Shown one piece after another: positions 55,127-64,000 of a stretch of DNA of 64,000 nucleotides (the stretch's first letter is position 1; each line of letters opens with the position of its first letter). A program made the position numbers and the translations under genes. A model generated the notes under the pieces. The model was not told the DNA's origin, searched no databases, and saw only the letters and a list, made by a program, of their open reading frames with translations. The DNA lies in contig MEQL01000027.1 of NCBI GenBank assembly GCA_001770205.1, positions 51,616 through 115,615 on the forward strand, read 5' to 3'. Source of the DNA: Bdellovibrionales bacterium RIFOXYD12_FULL_39_22 (GTDB taxonomy: Bacteria > Bdellovibrionota > Bacteriovoracia > Bacteriovoracales > Bacteriovoracaceae).

Positions 55127-55315
55127 ATGGCCAAGAAAAAGGAGATAAAAACTTCAACTGAGGTGTTGCTTGGTAATCAAGAAAACAAGGCCATGATTGA
55201 TAACATAAAAAAGAAAATCGAAGAGATGTTACGGAAAAAAACGGAGAATTCTAAAAAGGCCGCTCAAATAATTGCTGAGATGTTAGAAAAAGCCGCCCCT
55301 AAAGGTCCTAAATAG
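55127..55315 (+). CDS. Small Lys-rich helical protein
   Basis: A 62-residue protein, 21 Lys or Arg residues or more by eye, beginning MAKKKEIKTSTEVLLGNQEN and ending AAPKGPK. It looks helical throughout (MIDNIKKKIEEMLRKK, AAQIIAEMLEKA), a form seen in nucleic-acid-binding or partner-binding small proteins. GGAGATG precedes the ATG. Paired with the 70-residue gene upstream and followed by trmB after 52 bases. Confidence 0.65.
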   Translation: MAKKKEIKTSTEVLLGNQENKAMIDNIKKKIEEMLRKKTENSKKAAQIIAEMLEKAAPKGPK

Positions 55316-55367
55316 TCGTATCACACTTGTAGTTTGCAGATATTTTTGATACCAACTTACCCTTCAT

Positions 55368-56060
55368 ATGGTTGACTTCACATTTAACGACGATTTTGTC
55401 TACACTCACGACAACCCCTACCATGAAAAATTGGCGGAGTTTTCCCATTTCGTTTTACGCGACAAGGAAGCAGAAAAATTTAAAGGCCGTTGGCGCCAAG
55501 AGGTTTTTGCTAATGGTCGGCCAATTGTCGCCGAGATTGGCAGTGGCCATGGCGACTTTATGGCCGCCTATTGTTCCGACCATAAGGAAATTAATTTTTT
55601 AGGAATGGATTTTCGTTTTAAACGTAGTTTCCAGATAGCAAAAAAATTAGCACAACTATCACTTTCAAACTTTCGATATTTGCGTGCTCGCGGTGAGCGA
55701 TTAAATTATATGTTTGCAGAAAGTGAGATTGATTCATTGTTTTATTTTTTTCCAGACCCTTGGCCCAAACGGAAACAACAAAAACGTCGACTTTTTCAAG
55801 AGCATTTTTTAGAGACTGCATATAAAGTTTTAAGGCCTGGTGGAGAAATTTTTATTAAAACAGACCATGATGGTTATGCCGAATGGATGATGGAAATAAT
55901 TGCTAAACAGCAGTTGTTCGAGTTGACCTTCTTTTCCAATGATTTACGAGGAGAATTTCCAGAACATTTTCTATCACAGTACATAACCAAATTTGAAAAA
56001 ATATTCATTGGACAAAATATGAAAATCAAGGCCTTTGTCCTTAAATCCAAAAAGGGTTAA
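55368..56060 (+). CDS. trmB: tRNA (guanine-N7-)-methyltransferase
   Basis: SAM-dependent methylation of G46 in the tRNA variable loop. The 230-residue product has IVAEIGSGHGDFM as SAM-binding motif, FLGMDFRFKRSFQIAKKL, and the signature FFPDPWPKRKQQKRRLFQ, then GGEIFIKTDHDGYAEWM. It starts with ATG at 55368 without an SD. dnaG begins eight bases after its stop, so trmB heads the trmB-dnaG-rpoD set. Confidence 0.94.
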   Translation: MVDFTFNDDFVYTHDNPYHEKLAEFSHFVLRDKEAEKFKGRWRQEVFANGRPIVAEIGSGHGDFMAAYCSDHKEINFLGMDFRFKRSFQIAKKLAQLSLSNFRYLRARGERLNYMFAESEIDSLFYFFPDPWPKRKQQKRRLFQEHFLETAYKVLRPGGEIFIKTDHDGYAEWMMEIIAKQQLFELTFFSNDLRGEFPEHFLSQYITKFEKIFIGQNMKIKAFVLKSKKG

Positions 56061-56068
56061 TTTAAAAT

Positions 56069-57976
56069 ATGTCATTGGTTGAACTGCGGGATAGAATTAA
56101 AGAAGTCCCTATATCCTCTATTATTTCGCAATATATCAGCTTAACGAAGAAGGGGGGGGGCAATAGTTTAGGACTTTGTCCTTTTCATAAAGACAGCCAT
56201 CCCTCACTTCACGTCAATGATCAAAAAAATATGTTCATGTGTTTTGCCTGTCAGACGGGTGGAGACGCCATAACTTTTGTAGAAAAATTTCGACAAGTTG
56301 ATTTTAAAGAAGCAATCATTGAAATTGCTAAAAGCGTCGGTATTTCCTACGAAAACTATCTCGCCAATAACAAGCGATCTCCGCGACTGGCCATGGCCCA
56401 TAAGGTGTTAAACAAGGCAATGATTCTTTATCAAAAGGTGGCCGAAAAGAATCCACAATACCTAGATTTTTTGGCAAAACGCGGATTGGATGAAAACATT
56501 GCCAAAAACTTCTCTCTGGGATTGGCCACTCAAAATAATTTAATCTCGGAATACTTAGTGTCAATTAAAGATAGCAAAGAGCGAGAGTTGGCCATTGCCA
56601 CAGCATTAGAGATTCATCTAATTCGTAGAGACAGCAATGAAGCCAACAGTTACTATGATACCTTTCGCAGTAGGATTATGTTCCCTATTTGGGATGGAAG
56701 TGGACATGTTGTTGGATTTGGCGGAAGAACCTTTATTGGCCATAAGGCAAAATATCTAAACTCGCAAGAATCCTTTTGCTTTAACAAGCAAAATATTTTG
56801 TATGGCCTGCACTTGGCCCGTCCACACATTCGCGAGAAGAATTATGTTATTTTGGTTGAAGGCTATATGGATTTAGTGGCCCTACATCAACATGGTTTTA
56901 AAAATAGCATTGCAGTAATGGGAGTGGCCATTTCCGATCAGATGATTGCAACTTTAAAAAACTTAACTAGTAATTTCTATTTGGCACTAGACTCTGATGA
57001 TGCAGGATATGCGGCGATGGAGCGAATTAATAATAAATGTCTCGAACATGAAATTGTCCCTAAATATATCAGTTTTTCTCCCCACAAAGATCCGGATGAA
57101 TTTTTAAATCATGAGGGGGCGATTGCTCTCAATGAAAAAATCAGTAATGCGATCGCCTTTGTTGATATGGCAATTGAAAAACTTTTGCCGACGACTATAC
57201 CCGAGTTTGCCGATAGAAAGTTGGAACTTCTACAAAAAGTATTCATGGCGGTGGCCCCGCTGGGAGATAAACTTTTGGCCAATGAGCGAATAACTCTGAT
57301 GGCCAAGCGAATTGGAGTTCGCTCAGAAGATACTCAAATCATTGAGGCTTATCGAGAATTTTTAAAAAAAGGAAAAAAAGTTGATTTTCCGCGAACTTCA
57401 ATTCGATCAAAGATTGAAGTTATTGATCGGCCTGATAATGAGAACGAGCAAGAGGCCGAAGTTTTCGAAGAAGTGCTAACTTTAGAGGAAAAAACAGTGG
57501 AGTTTTTGCCTCTTGGGAAAATTGAAAAAAAGCTTTTGCAAGAAATAGTCCAACACCCCGAATGTCTTCTTTTGCCTAAAATATTAGAACTGATTGATTT
57601 TCTTGATAATTCGCATGTTAAAAGGTATGTTAGTGGATTGCGAAATCTGGTGTATGAAATTGATGATAGCGAGTTTTTTGCATTTGCAATGGATCTGGCC
57701 GATAAAGAAGATTTTCCGCTGCAGATAAAAGAGAATATTGGTTATGGACTTGCATCACAATCAGTGCGCAATAAGCTAGGCATTGCGGTGGCCGAAAAAG
57801 TGGTTCTTGATTTTATTCAGGAAATAAAAATGGAAAAACTAAATCGAGAATATAACGTACAAAAAACTTTGCTTAAGGATGTTATTTTAGAAAAAGATGC
57901 CGCCCCCATTCAGGAACGAATTAAAGAAATTTTAAAACAAATTAATCAAATAAAAAAATCTCAACGCTCGAAATGA
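56069..57976 (+). CDS. dnaG: DNA primase
   Basis: Makes RNA primers at the replication fork. The 635-residue product has the CHC2 zinc site [13 protein letters not shown]...[12 protein letters not shown] (from residue 37), the Toprim segment [16 protein letters not shown] near 262 with ALDSDDAG near 306, and a C-terminal helicase-binding-like region. A run of nine G at 56152-56160 encodes Gly codons in KKGGGN just before the zinc site and is in frame. rpoD follows after 25 bases, the classical macromolecular-synthesis arrangement without rpsU. Confidence 0.96.
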   Translation: MSLVELRDRIKEVPISSIISQYISLTKKGGGNSLGLCPFHKDSHPSLHVNDQKNMFMCFACQTGGDAITFVEKFRQVDFKEAIIEIAKSVGISYENYLANNKRSPRLAMAHKVLNKAMILYQKVAEKNPQYLDFLAKRGLDENIAKNFSLGLATQNNLISEYLVSIKDSKERELAIATALEIHLIRRDSNEANSYYDTFRSRIMFPIWDGSGHVVGFGGRTFIGHKAKYLNSQESFCFNKQNILYGLHLARPHIREKNYVILVEGYMDLVALHQHGFKNSIAVMGVAISDQMIATLKNLTSNFYLALDSDDAGYAAMERINNKCLEHEIVPKYISFSPHKDPDEFLNHEGAIALNEKISNAIAFVDMAIEKLLPTTIPEFADRKLELLQKVFMAVAPLGDKLLANERITLMAKRIGVRSEDTQIIEAYREFLKKGKKVDFPRTSIRSKIEVIDRPDNENEQEAEVFEEVLTLEEKTVEFLPLGKIEKKLLQEIVQHPECLLLPKILELIDFLDNSHVKRYVSGLRNLVYEIDDSEFFAFAMDLADKEDFPLQIKENIGYGLASQSVRNKLGIAVAEKVVLDFIQEIKMEKLNREYNVQKTLLKDVILEKDAAPIQERIKEILKQINQIKKSQRSK

Positions 57977-58001
57977 GCAAGAGTTAAAAGTAGGAGTCAT
58001 A

Positions 58002-59750
58002 ATGTCAGTAGTCGCCGCTTTTTTGAACTCAAAAGAATTTTCTAAACTTATTGTTAAAGGGAAGGATCAATCCTATTTAACAGTGGAACAAATTAACGAT
58101 GCTATCCCGGCCAGCATTATCGATCCCGAGATGATCGATGAGATAATGCAGCAGATTTTGGATGCTAAAATTAACATCCAGGCCACAGATGTTGAAGAAG
58201 ATGATGATGACGGGATCAGGCTGGATGGAACAGAAATTATCGAGGAGACGCTCTCCAAAGAAGAACGCGCAGAATTGCGATCGGCCTCTACCGATCCTGT
58301 TAAACTATATCTGAAAAGAATGGGATCAGTGGCACTTCTAACTCGCGAGGGAGAGGTTGAAATTGCAAAAGAAATCGAAGAAGGTGAACGAGAGATTATT
58401 CTCTCATCACTATCCTCTTCTCACGCACTTCGTGAAATTGTAAAACTTCGCGAAAAAATAGACTCTCAAGAAAACCAAATGGAATACGTTAAGGATCTCG
58501 TCCGTGGTCTAGACGATGAATCGCCGCCTCAAGAAATTATTGATGTGCAGGAGAGAATTTTTAAAGTAGTCAACAACGTAAAAGAGTTCGTGGCCAAAGT
58601 TGAAAATGAAGATGGGACATTGAAGAAATTTGACAAAAATGAACAAGCCGAGTTTGCTCAAATTTCCGAGACACTGGCAGACCTAACTTTTAATCGAAAG
58701 GTTATAAACAGCTTTGTTGACCCTGTAAAAAATTACTTTTTGCAATTTAAAGACCTCTACGACCAAGAATTGCGTATTTTTAAGTTTTTGGAAGTAAAAA
58801 ACGTTGAAGACTATAAGCGACTTTACGAAAAAGTAATGAACGATGATACGTTTAAGCGAAAATATGCCAAAGACCTATATACCACTGATGCAAAAATCGA
58901 GCAGTTGTTACGAAATGAGGAAGATATTTTAAGAAAACTGCGCCGTCTTAGTATCGAAGCCGGAATGAGTTATGATGACATCGAAAAAGTTTATAACATC
59001 ATCACCCATGGGGAAGCTAAAGCAGATAAGGCCAAGTCGCAACTGGTAGAAGCAAATTTACGATTAGTTGTCTCTATAGCTAAAAAATATACAAATCGGG
59101 GATTGCAATTTTTAGATTTGATTCAAGAAGGGAATATTGGCCTAATGAAGGCCGTTGATAAGTTTGAGTATCGTCGTGGCTATAAGTTTTCCACTTATGC
59201 CACTTGGTGGATTCGTCAGGCCATAACTCGCGCCATCGCTGATCAAGCGCGCACCATTAGAATTCCTGTGCATATGATCGAAACCATCAACAAGATGGTA
59301 CGCACTTCTCGGCAACTAATTCAAGAATTAGGAAGAGAACCAACTCCAGAGGAAATTGCTGATAAAATGGAAATGCCGGTAGATAAAGTAAAAAAGGTAC
59401 AGAAAATTTCCAAAGAACCTATTTCGCTTGAGACTCCTATCGGAGAAGAGGAAGATTCTAGTCTTGGAGATTTTATTGAGGACAAAAAAATAATTTCTCC
59501 AGCAGACGCAGTAATGAGTGTAACATTGTCCGAACAAACACGCTCTGTTCTGGCAACACTTACTCCGCGAGAGGAAAAAGTATTGCGTATGCGTTTTGGT
59601 ATTGGGGAAAAATCGGATCATACCTTGGAAGAAGTTGGACAAGATTTCTTTGTTACTCGCGAACGAATCAGGCAAATTGAGGCAAAAGCGTTGCGCAAGT
59701 TACGTCATCCAAGTCGAGCAAAACTATTAAAGGCGTATTTAGACAACTAA
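58002..59750 (+). CDS. rpoD: RNA polymerase primary sigma factor (RpoD/sigma-70)
   Basis: Directs RNA polymerase to housekeeping promoters. In the 582-residue product: region 1.2 [21 protein letters not shown], region 2 [20 protein letters not shown] and [19 protein letters not shown] (near residue 370), region 3, and region 4 [19 protein letters not shown] with the helix-turn-helix. The region between 1.2 and 2 carries the non-conserved insert typical of proteobacterial sigma-70. AGGAG is well placed. The promoter at 11655 shows the matching TTGACA/TAGAAT type. Confidence 0.97.
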   Translation: MSVVAAFLNSKEFSKLIVKGKDQSYLTVEQINDAIPASIIDPEMIDEIMQQILDAKINIQATDVEEDDDDGIRLDGTEIIEETLSKEERAELRSASTDPVKLYLKRMGSVALLTREGEVEIAKEIEEGEREIILSSLSSSHALREIVKLREKIDSQENQMEYVKDLVRGLDDESPPQEIIDVQERIFKVVNNVKEFVAKVENEDGTLKKFDKNEQAEFAQISETLADLTFNRKVINSFVDPVKNYFLQFKDLYDQELRIFKFLEVKNVEDYKRLYEKVMNDDTFKRKYAKDLYTTDAKIEQLLRNEEDILRKLRRLSIEAGMSYDDIEKVYNIITHGEAKADKAKSQLVEANLRLVVSIAKKYTNRGLQFLDLIQEGNIGLMKAVDKFEYRRGYKFSTYATWWIRQAITRAIADQARTIRIPVHMIETINKMVRTSRQLIQELGREPTPEEIADKMEMPVDKVKKVQKISKEPISLETPIGEEEDSSLGDFIEDKKIISPADAVMSVTLSEQTRSVLATLTPREEKVLRMRFGIGEKSDHTLEEVGQDFFVTRERIRQIEAKALRKLRHPSRAKLLKAYLDN

Positions 59751-59762
59751 TGCGCAAAAGTG

Positions 59763-62700
59763 ATGAGTTTGTCAAAACAGCATTTTGAGATACCATCTTT
59801 TATCCTAACAGATTGCAAAAATTATTTTCACGATGATGGCAAAATAAATAGGGCCATTCGACTATTCAGTAATGCTAAAATCTCGATCTCCTATAAGCGA
59901 GGGGACGATATCAATTATTATATTGTTGCCGGATTAATTAAAGATGATCGCACTTACTCCAGTAAAGTGATCTATAAAAATAGAATGAAAGATACGCCCG
60001 AGGGGCCACTTACGTCTAGTTGTGATTGTACACTTTGGAGTGATGTCAAACACTGCCACCATGTTATTGCTCTGTTTTTATACAATAGTGTGGCCGATGC
60101 GCATAATCGTAAAGTGGTGGCCCATGAGCAGGATGTCCATTTCCCGCCCATAGCACTATCGTCGGTTGCGGCAGTTTCAGTTTTGGAGTATGGAACAATT
60201 ATTAAAAATCCCTCCAAATTAGAAGGTGCCCCTGTCAATGCCACCTATTCTGGACTGCAATATTTGCTATCAAATAATAAAATTATAAGTTTCCCACTCC
60301 CTATTAGTTTTTGTGGGAAATTGATAGTTTCTATTAACTCTGGTACGAACAAAGATGGCAGTATTGATAATATTCGATTTAAATATCGCGGGGCTAATAC
60401 AGATGCTGATCAACGGGCCATTATAGAAATTTCTCTTTTTGAACAGTACTACCTTTTTGATTGGAAAAATGGACGTGCGTATCAATTACCAAGCGGAATA
60501 CAAGATTTTATACAAAAAATTCGTAGCGATGATGAATTTTATAAAATTAATCATATTTTAAATTTTTTGGTAAAAGAGATTAAGGAAGAAGTTTGTGAAG
60601 TGGAAATTGATGGAATAACTACCAGCGAAATTCCACGAGTGACAGTTAATCCGTCCTTAGTTCTTTTGCCTGGGAATAAAAAAAGTTTGTTGCAGGCAGA
60701 GTTAACATTTATAGATGAACAAAATCGCATTTACGCGCCACCTCTTCTTTTGAACGCACTTTGTTTTCGTGGGGGAGAGTTGAATGGATTTCGGAAAAAA
60801 GGTGATGCCTATATTTTTGTTCATGAGATGATTAGATATCTTAAAAATGATCAATATCCCATTAATAAATTTTTAATCGGACGTACTCATAAAAAAGGCC
60901 TACAGAACATCATTGCCTCTATGAAAGCAGCTTCTGGGCTTGTCTATGATGTTCGTGCTCAGAAAATTGTGGAATACTCTCAAGAGTTTGTTAAGGAACT
61001 ATTTCATAGCTTGCACAATCATTTCTCGGAACTACTTTTCCGTTTCGCAGAATACGATTATGAATCTGGAAAGCTCATATATTTAATTAGTTCATCAGCA
61101 ATCTTTAGTGGAATGTCTAGCTTTTATAGTGAAATGTTAAAATATAGCATCAAGGTTTTTTATGATCGCAATCAAATTTCTACGTGGACTTCTCGCGTTA
61201 GATTTGAACGCCGTTCCTCTGCAACGAAGTGGTTTGATCTTGAACTTAATATTTCAAAAGAAGATTGGGAAATTATAAGTAGCGCTACTGCAAGTACTGG
61301 GCTGGTGCAAACTAGCTCTGGTTTGGTATTAATAAACAATGAGCAACAAGAATTACTAAAATTCATAAAAAAATACACTCGCTATGAAAGTTCAAAATTC
61401 CAATTAAAACTTGGTGTAGACGGCCGGGCCATGGATGGGGAAATGGCCGAGCTTGGTGGAAAGAAATTTATCCTTCCCTTTAGTCGCGTGCGAATTTTTG
61501 AGCTTTTTGAATTAAAAAAAATGGGTATTCCTGGAGCACTAACTGAGGCTGAAGAACAATTATGCGAAACATTGGCCAATCTACGCGAGATGCCAAGCTA
61601 TCCTATCCCCGAGACAATGAAAGATGTTTTGCGTCCATATCAGGCAACTGGATACAATTGGCTCCGTTTTTTATATGAAAACAAATTAGGAGCATGCTTG
61701 GCGGACGATATGGGATTAGGAAAAACATTGCAGGCCATCTCTTTTATTGAAAGTGTCTTCGATAAGATTCAGCGCGTTTTGGTAATTTGCCCCGTGACAA
61801 TTTTAATTAATTGGGAAAAGGAAATTCAAAAATTTTCTCAGATGAAGTCACACATCTATCATGGCGGCGAACGCCACTTCCCAAACGATGTTAAAATTAT
61901 TCTTACCAGTTATGGAGTAATGAAAAAAGAGGCGGAAGATACTTTCACTAAAAACTTTTTTGATATCTTGATTTTAGATGAGGTACAAAATTTAAAAAAT
62001 ATCCGATCACTTGGTTCGTATGCGGCTCGCAAAATAAATGCTGGTTTTAAAATTTGCATGACAGGTACTCCCGTGGAAAATGATTTGGCCGAATTTTATA
62101 ATATTTTAGATCTTGCTGTTCCCGGTATTTGGGGAGATTTACAATTCATCAGAACAAGCTCTTCTCAAAAGACAAGGCCACTGGCCAGAAGATTAGCAAA
62201 ACCATTTATTTTGCGCAGAACGAAGGAACAAGTTTTATCCGATCTTCCTCCTAAAATTGAAAATACTATCTACTTAGAATTTTCTGAGGATGAGAAGAGA
62301 CGATACTACACCACCTTGCTCACTACGCGGGATCAAATTCAAAATTCTTCATCAAAATCAAAATACGGAGAGATCTTAAAAGGCCTTTTGCGACTACGGC
62401 AAAGCTGTCTCTGGCAAAATACTATGTCCACGGATGGTTCATTGCCTGAGATGGTTTCTACTAAAATTGCTTTTTTGCTGGAGCAGTTATCACAAATTAT
62501 TGCTGAAGGGCATAGAGTTATTGTTTTTTCACAATTTACCACTTACCTCGATATTATTCAAAAGGCGGTGGCACCCTTTAAGTGGCCTACTTCTAGAATT
62601 GATGGTTCTCAAACCATTAATAAACGGCAGGCCCAGGTTGACAACTTTCAATCAGGGAAAAGCGTATTGTTTTTAATTAGTTTAAAGGCCGGAGGAGTTG

Positions 62701-62972
62701 GACTTAATCTCACAGCTGCAAGTTATGTTTTTATTATGGATCCCTGGTGGAATCCGGCAGTTGAGTCACAGGCCGTGGATCGAGCACATCGAATTGGCCA
62801 ACTGAATCGTTTAAATGTTTATCGTCCAGTTATTAAAGATTCCGTTGAAGAAAAGGTGTTGGCACTTCAAGAAGAAAAGCGAGAGTTGTTTAAAGATTTA
62901 TTAGACGATGCGGATGAAAGCTTTTTTACTGGCCGGTTAACGATGAAGGATTTTGAGCATCTTTTGTCGTAA
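59763..62972 (+). CDS. SWI2/SNF2-family ATPase with N-terminal SWIM zinc finger
   Basis: A 1069-residue SNF2-type protein, the class of RapA-related or bacterial Snf2 helicases acting on DNA-protein complexes. The N-terminus has a SWIM motif CDCTLWSDVKHCHH near residue 86. The first ATPase lobe begins near 640 with LADDMGLGKTLQAI and LDEVQNLKN; the second has FSQFTTYLDIIQ, LISLKAGGVGLNLTAA and DPWWNPAVESQAVDRAHRIGQ near 992. Start is ATG 59763 next to a GTG at 59760; SD is weak. It follows rpoD by about 12 bases and may share its transcript. Confidence 0.93.
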   Translation: MSLSKQHFEIPSFILTDCKNYFHDDGKINRAIRLFSNAKISISYKRGDDINYYIVAGLIKDDRTYSSKVIYKNRMKDTPEGPLTSSCDCTLWSDVKHCHHVIALFLYNSVADAHNRKVVAHEQDVHFPPIALSSVAAVSVLEYGTIIKNPSKLEGAPVNATYSGLQYLLSNNKIISFPLPISFCGKLIVSINSGTNKDGSIDNIRFKYRGANTDADQRAIIEISLFEQYYLFDWKNGRAYQLPSGIQDFIQKIRSDDEFYKINHILNFLVKEIKEEVCEVEIDGITTSEIPRVTVNPSLVLLPGNKKSLLQAELTFIDEQNRIYAPPLLLNALCFRGGELNGFRKKGDAYIFVHEMIRYLKNDQYPINKFLIGRTHKKGLQNIIASMKAASGLVYDVRAQKIVEYSQEFVKELFHSLHNHFSELLFRFAEYDYESGKLIYLISSSAIFSGMSSFYSEMLKYSIKVFYDRNQISTWTSRVRFERRSSATKWFDLELNISKEDWEIISSATASTGLVQTSSGLVLINNEQQELLKFIKKYTRYESSKFQLKLGVDGRAMDGEMAELGGKKFILPFSRVRIFELFELKKMGIPGALTEAEEQLCETLANLREMPSYPIPETMKDVLRPYQATGYNWLRFLYENKLGACLADDMGLGKTLQAISFIESVFDKIQRVLVICPVTILINWEKEIQKFSQMKSHIYHGGERHFPNDVKIILTSYGVMKKEAEDTFTKNFFDILILDEVQNLKNIRSLGSYAARKINAGFKICMTGTPVENDLAEFYNILDLAVPGIWGDLQFIRTSSSQKTRPLARRLAKPFILRRTKEQVLSDLPPKIENTIYLEFSEDEKRRYYTTLLTTRDQIQNSSSKSKYGEILKGLLRLRQSCLWQNTMSTDGSLPEMVSTKIAFLLEQLSQIIAEGHRVIVFSQFTTYLDIIQKAVAPFKWPTSRIDGSQTINKRQAQVDNFQSGKSVLFLISLKAGGVGLNLTAASYVFIMDPWWNPAVESQAVDRAHRIGQLNRLNVYRPVIKDSVEEKVLALQEEKRELFKDLLDDADESFFTGRLTMKDFEHLLS

Positions 62973-63057
62973 AAAGTTGGCCGGGGGAGGCGGGAGTCAA
63001 AGCGAATAAAGGTTCCTCCAGTTTATCTAACTAAAATGATATAATTTATTGTGATTA

Positions 63058-63915
63058 TTAAATTTGACTCCAGACCATCGATTCTTCTAGTAACTCTTGC
63101 TCGCCAATTTTGCATGTTTTTATATGATTTGTCTTTTTAGCACCATTGTGTTCATAAAATTGAAGGGTTGGATTTTTACATAGCACCCAGCAGTAGGCAC
63201 TATTAAATCCTAATTTTTTTAGTGCAGAAAGACTGTGAATTAGAAGTTTTTTTCCAATTCCAAGGCCCTTGTATTTTTCAAGTAGATAAAAAGCACATAT
63301 TTCTCCAAGGTGTTCATATAATTCGTTGCCGGGACCAATATCGCGTGATTTGCCACCGAGACTAATGCCAACGATTCCATGCAAATGGGTTTCTGCAACT
63401 ATGCCGAAATTATTTTTGTCCTTCATGGATTGCTTTTTTCCTCTTACACCCCGGGCAAAATATAAGTGTCGATCACGAAGAGTTTTATCAGAAATAATTC
63501 CTACATAAGATTCCTTCCAAGCATTTAAGTTAACATTAGTTATTTCTGCCGCATCACTCATAACCGCAGGGCGAATTAGTGTTTGGGCGATCAATTCAAA
63601 GTTTTCTGGAAAAACAAATACCCCATTTACTTGAAAAAAATCATGCACACTAACAACTGCATCCAATTCAATGTTTCCATAAACATGTGGAAATTTATCC
63701 TCGTCATCACCCTCATATTTGACTTCACTCTCAAGCAATTCTTGATCAATATTCAATAGCAGCAGATCATTAGCTTGTTTGAAAAGAAAGTTGGCAATCC
63801 CTAAAATTTGATGCGGAAGAGAGCAGTGAATAAAGCCACCCTCGCTTTTATATGAACCAGAAGAGAGGGCAAGGTTCCAGGACTCTTTGGTCGTGATGTG
63901 AAAAATTGTTTTCAT
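63058..63915 (-). CDS. DUF952 domain fused to a GNAT acetyltransferase
   Basis: A 285-residue fusion. Residues 1-110 are DUF952 (IFHITTKESW, EGGFIHCSLPHQILG, DLLLLNID, KFPHVYGNIELDAVV), a small fold of unknown biochemistry. Residues about 112-285 are a GNAT domain: IRPAVMSDAAEI, ESYVGIISDKTL, FYLLEKYKGLGIGKKLLIHSL (acetyl-CoA loop, Q/RxxGxG/A-like) and NPTLQFYEHNGAKK. The substrate is unknown. It reads toward the SNF2 gene (convergent, 85 bases). Beyond its start, 63916-64000 shows no further gene. Confidence 0.85.
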   Translation of the reverse strand: MKTIFHITTKESWNLALSSGSYKSEGGFIHCSLPHQILGIANFLFKQANDLLLLNIDQELLESEVKYEGDDEDKFPHVYGNIELDAVVSVHDFFQVNGVFVFPENFELIAQTLIRPAVMSDAAEITNVNLNAWKESYVGIISDKTLRDRHLYFARGVRGKKQSMKDKNNFGIVAETHLHGIVGISLGGKSRDIGPGNELYEHLGEICAFYLLEKYKGLGIGKKLLIHSLSALKKLGFNSAYCWVLCKNPTLQFYEHNGAKKTNHIKTCKIGEQELLEESMVWSQI

Positions 63916-64000
63916 ATATAGTATTAAGACGTTACTACTCTGTATTTTGAGAGCAAAAAGGAAGATGATTTAAAGAAGTTTGGATACAGTAAGGATTGTA

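Noticed and set aside
56152..56160. Run of nine G in dnaG as a phase-variable tract
   Set aside because: The run encodes Gly codons in a position where the family has KK-G-x-N before the zinc site and the frame is intact; switching off an essential primase is implausible.

Overview
This 64 kb window is a densely coded chromosomal segment of an AT-rich Gram-negative bacterium (I estimate about 37-39% G+C by eye). The gene families fit a Bdellovibrionota/Oligoflexia-type organism: many signal-peptide proteins of unknown family, several c-di-GMP proteins (two HD-GYP proteins, one PilZ protein), a TIGR03663-type membrane glycosyltransferase, an NTT-like carrier, RecD2 and a Suv3-type helicase. 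That placement is inference; there is no rRNA gene to confirm it, and I found no tRNA, IS element, integrase or CRISPR array. The palindrome GGCC is strikingly frequent across almost the whole window.

Layout. 1-7.0 kb: a partial gene, an HD-GYP phosphodiesterase, a coiled-coil membrane protein, UDP-galactopyranose mutase (glf) overlapping a GT2 glycosyltransferase, and a convergent Suv3-like RNA helicase. 7.0-13.9 kb: a saccharopine-dehydrogenase-like N domain fused to PilZ, an NTT-like carrier, a GT39-like membrane protein, a DtxR-family regulator with a good promoter, a large exported protein and a DCC/DUF393 protein. 14.0-16.0 kb: a compositionally different secreted papain-like protein with two PLAT-like repeats, bracketed by the intact DUF393 gene and a decayed second DUF393 copy. 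16-19 kb: a polyprenol-phosphate mannosyltransferase, a B12-binding radical SAM enzyme and a GIY-YIG/TudS fusion.

19.2-27.6 kb: the potassium operon kdpABCDE, with kdpB broken by an in-frame stop codon and a degenerate M14-type protein as last gene. 27.6-33 kb: a small exported protein with a 9-bp repeat in its signal peptide, a pentaheme cytochrome, a patatin-like lipoprotein lacking catalytic residues, GAPDH with a long terminator hairpin, an exported protein, and an internally deleted AAA/DUF4143 ATPase pseudogene. 33-43 kb: valS-hisS, a response regulator with a degenerate HD-GYP protein, RecD2 with an insertion, and an LhgO-like oxidase. 43-52.7 kb: a CRP/FNR regulator, an [Fe-S] protein behind a perfect FNR-type palindrome, a HAD phosphatase, an acyltransferase-like protein, an ABC1-family protein, an AzgA permease and a large-subunit rRNA pseudouridine synthase. 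52.7-55.3 kb: small exported proteins, including a NADAR protein with a signal peptide, and two tiny genes. 55.3-64 kb: trmB-dnaG-rpoD-SNF2 helicase in one direction, then a DUF952-GNAT fusion.

Main points for follow-up: the saccharopine-dehydrogenase-like/PilZ fusion, the nonsense codon in kdpB, the secreted NADAR protein, the GIY-YIG/TudS fusion, the several catalytic-residue losses (patatin, M14, ABC1, HD-GYP), the FNR box, and the 14-16 kb acquired region.
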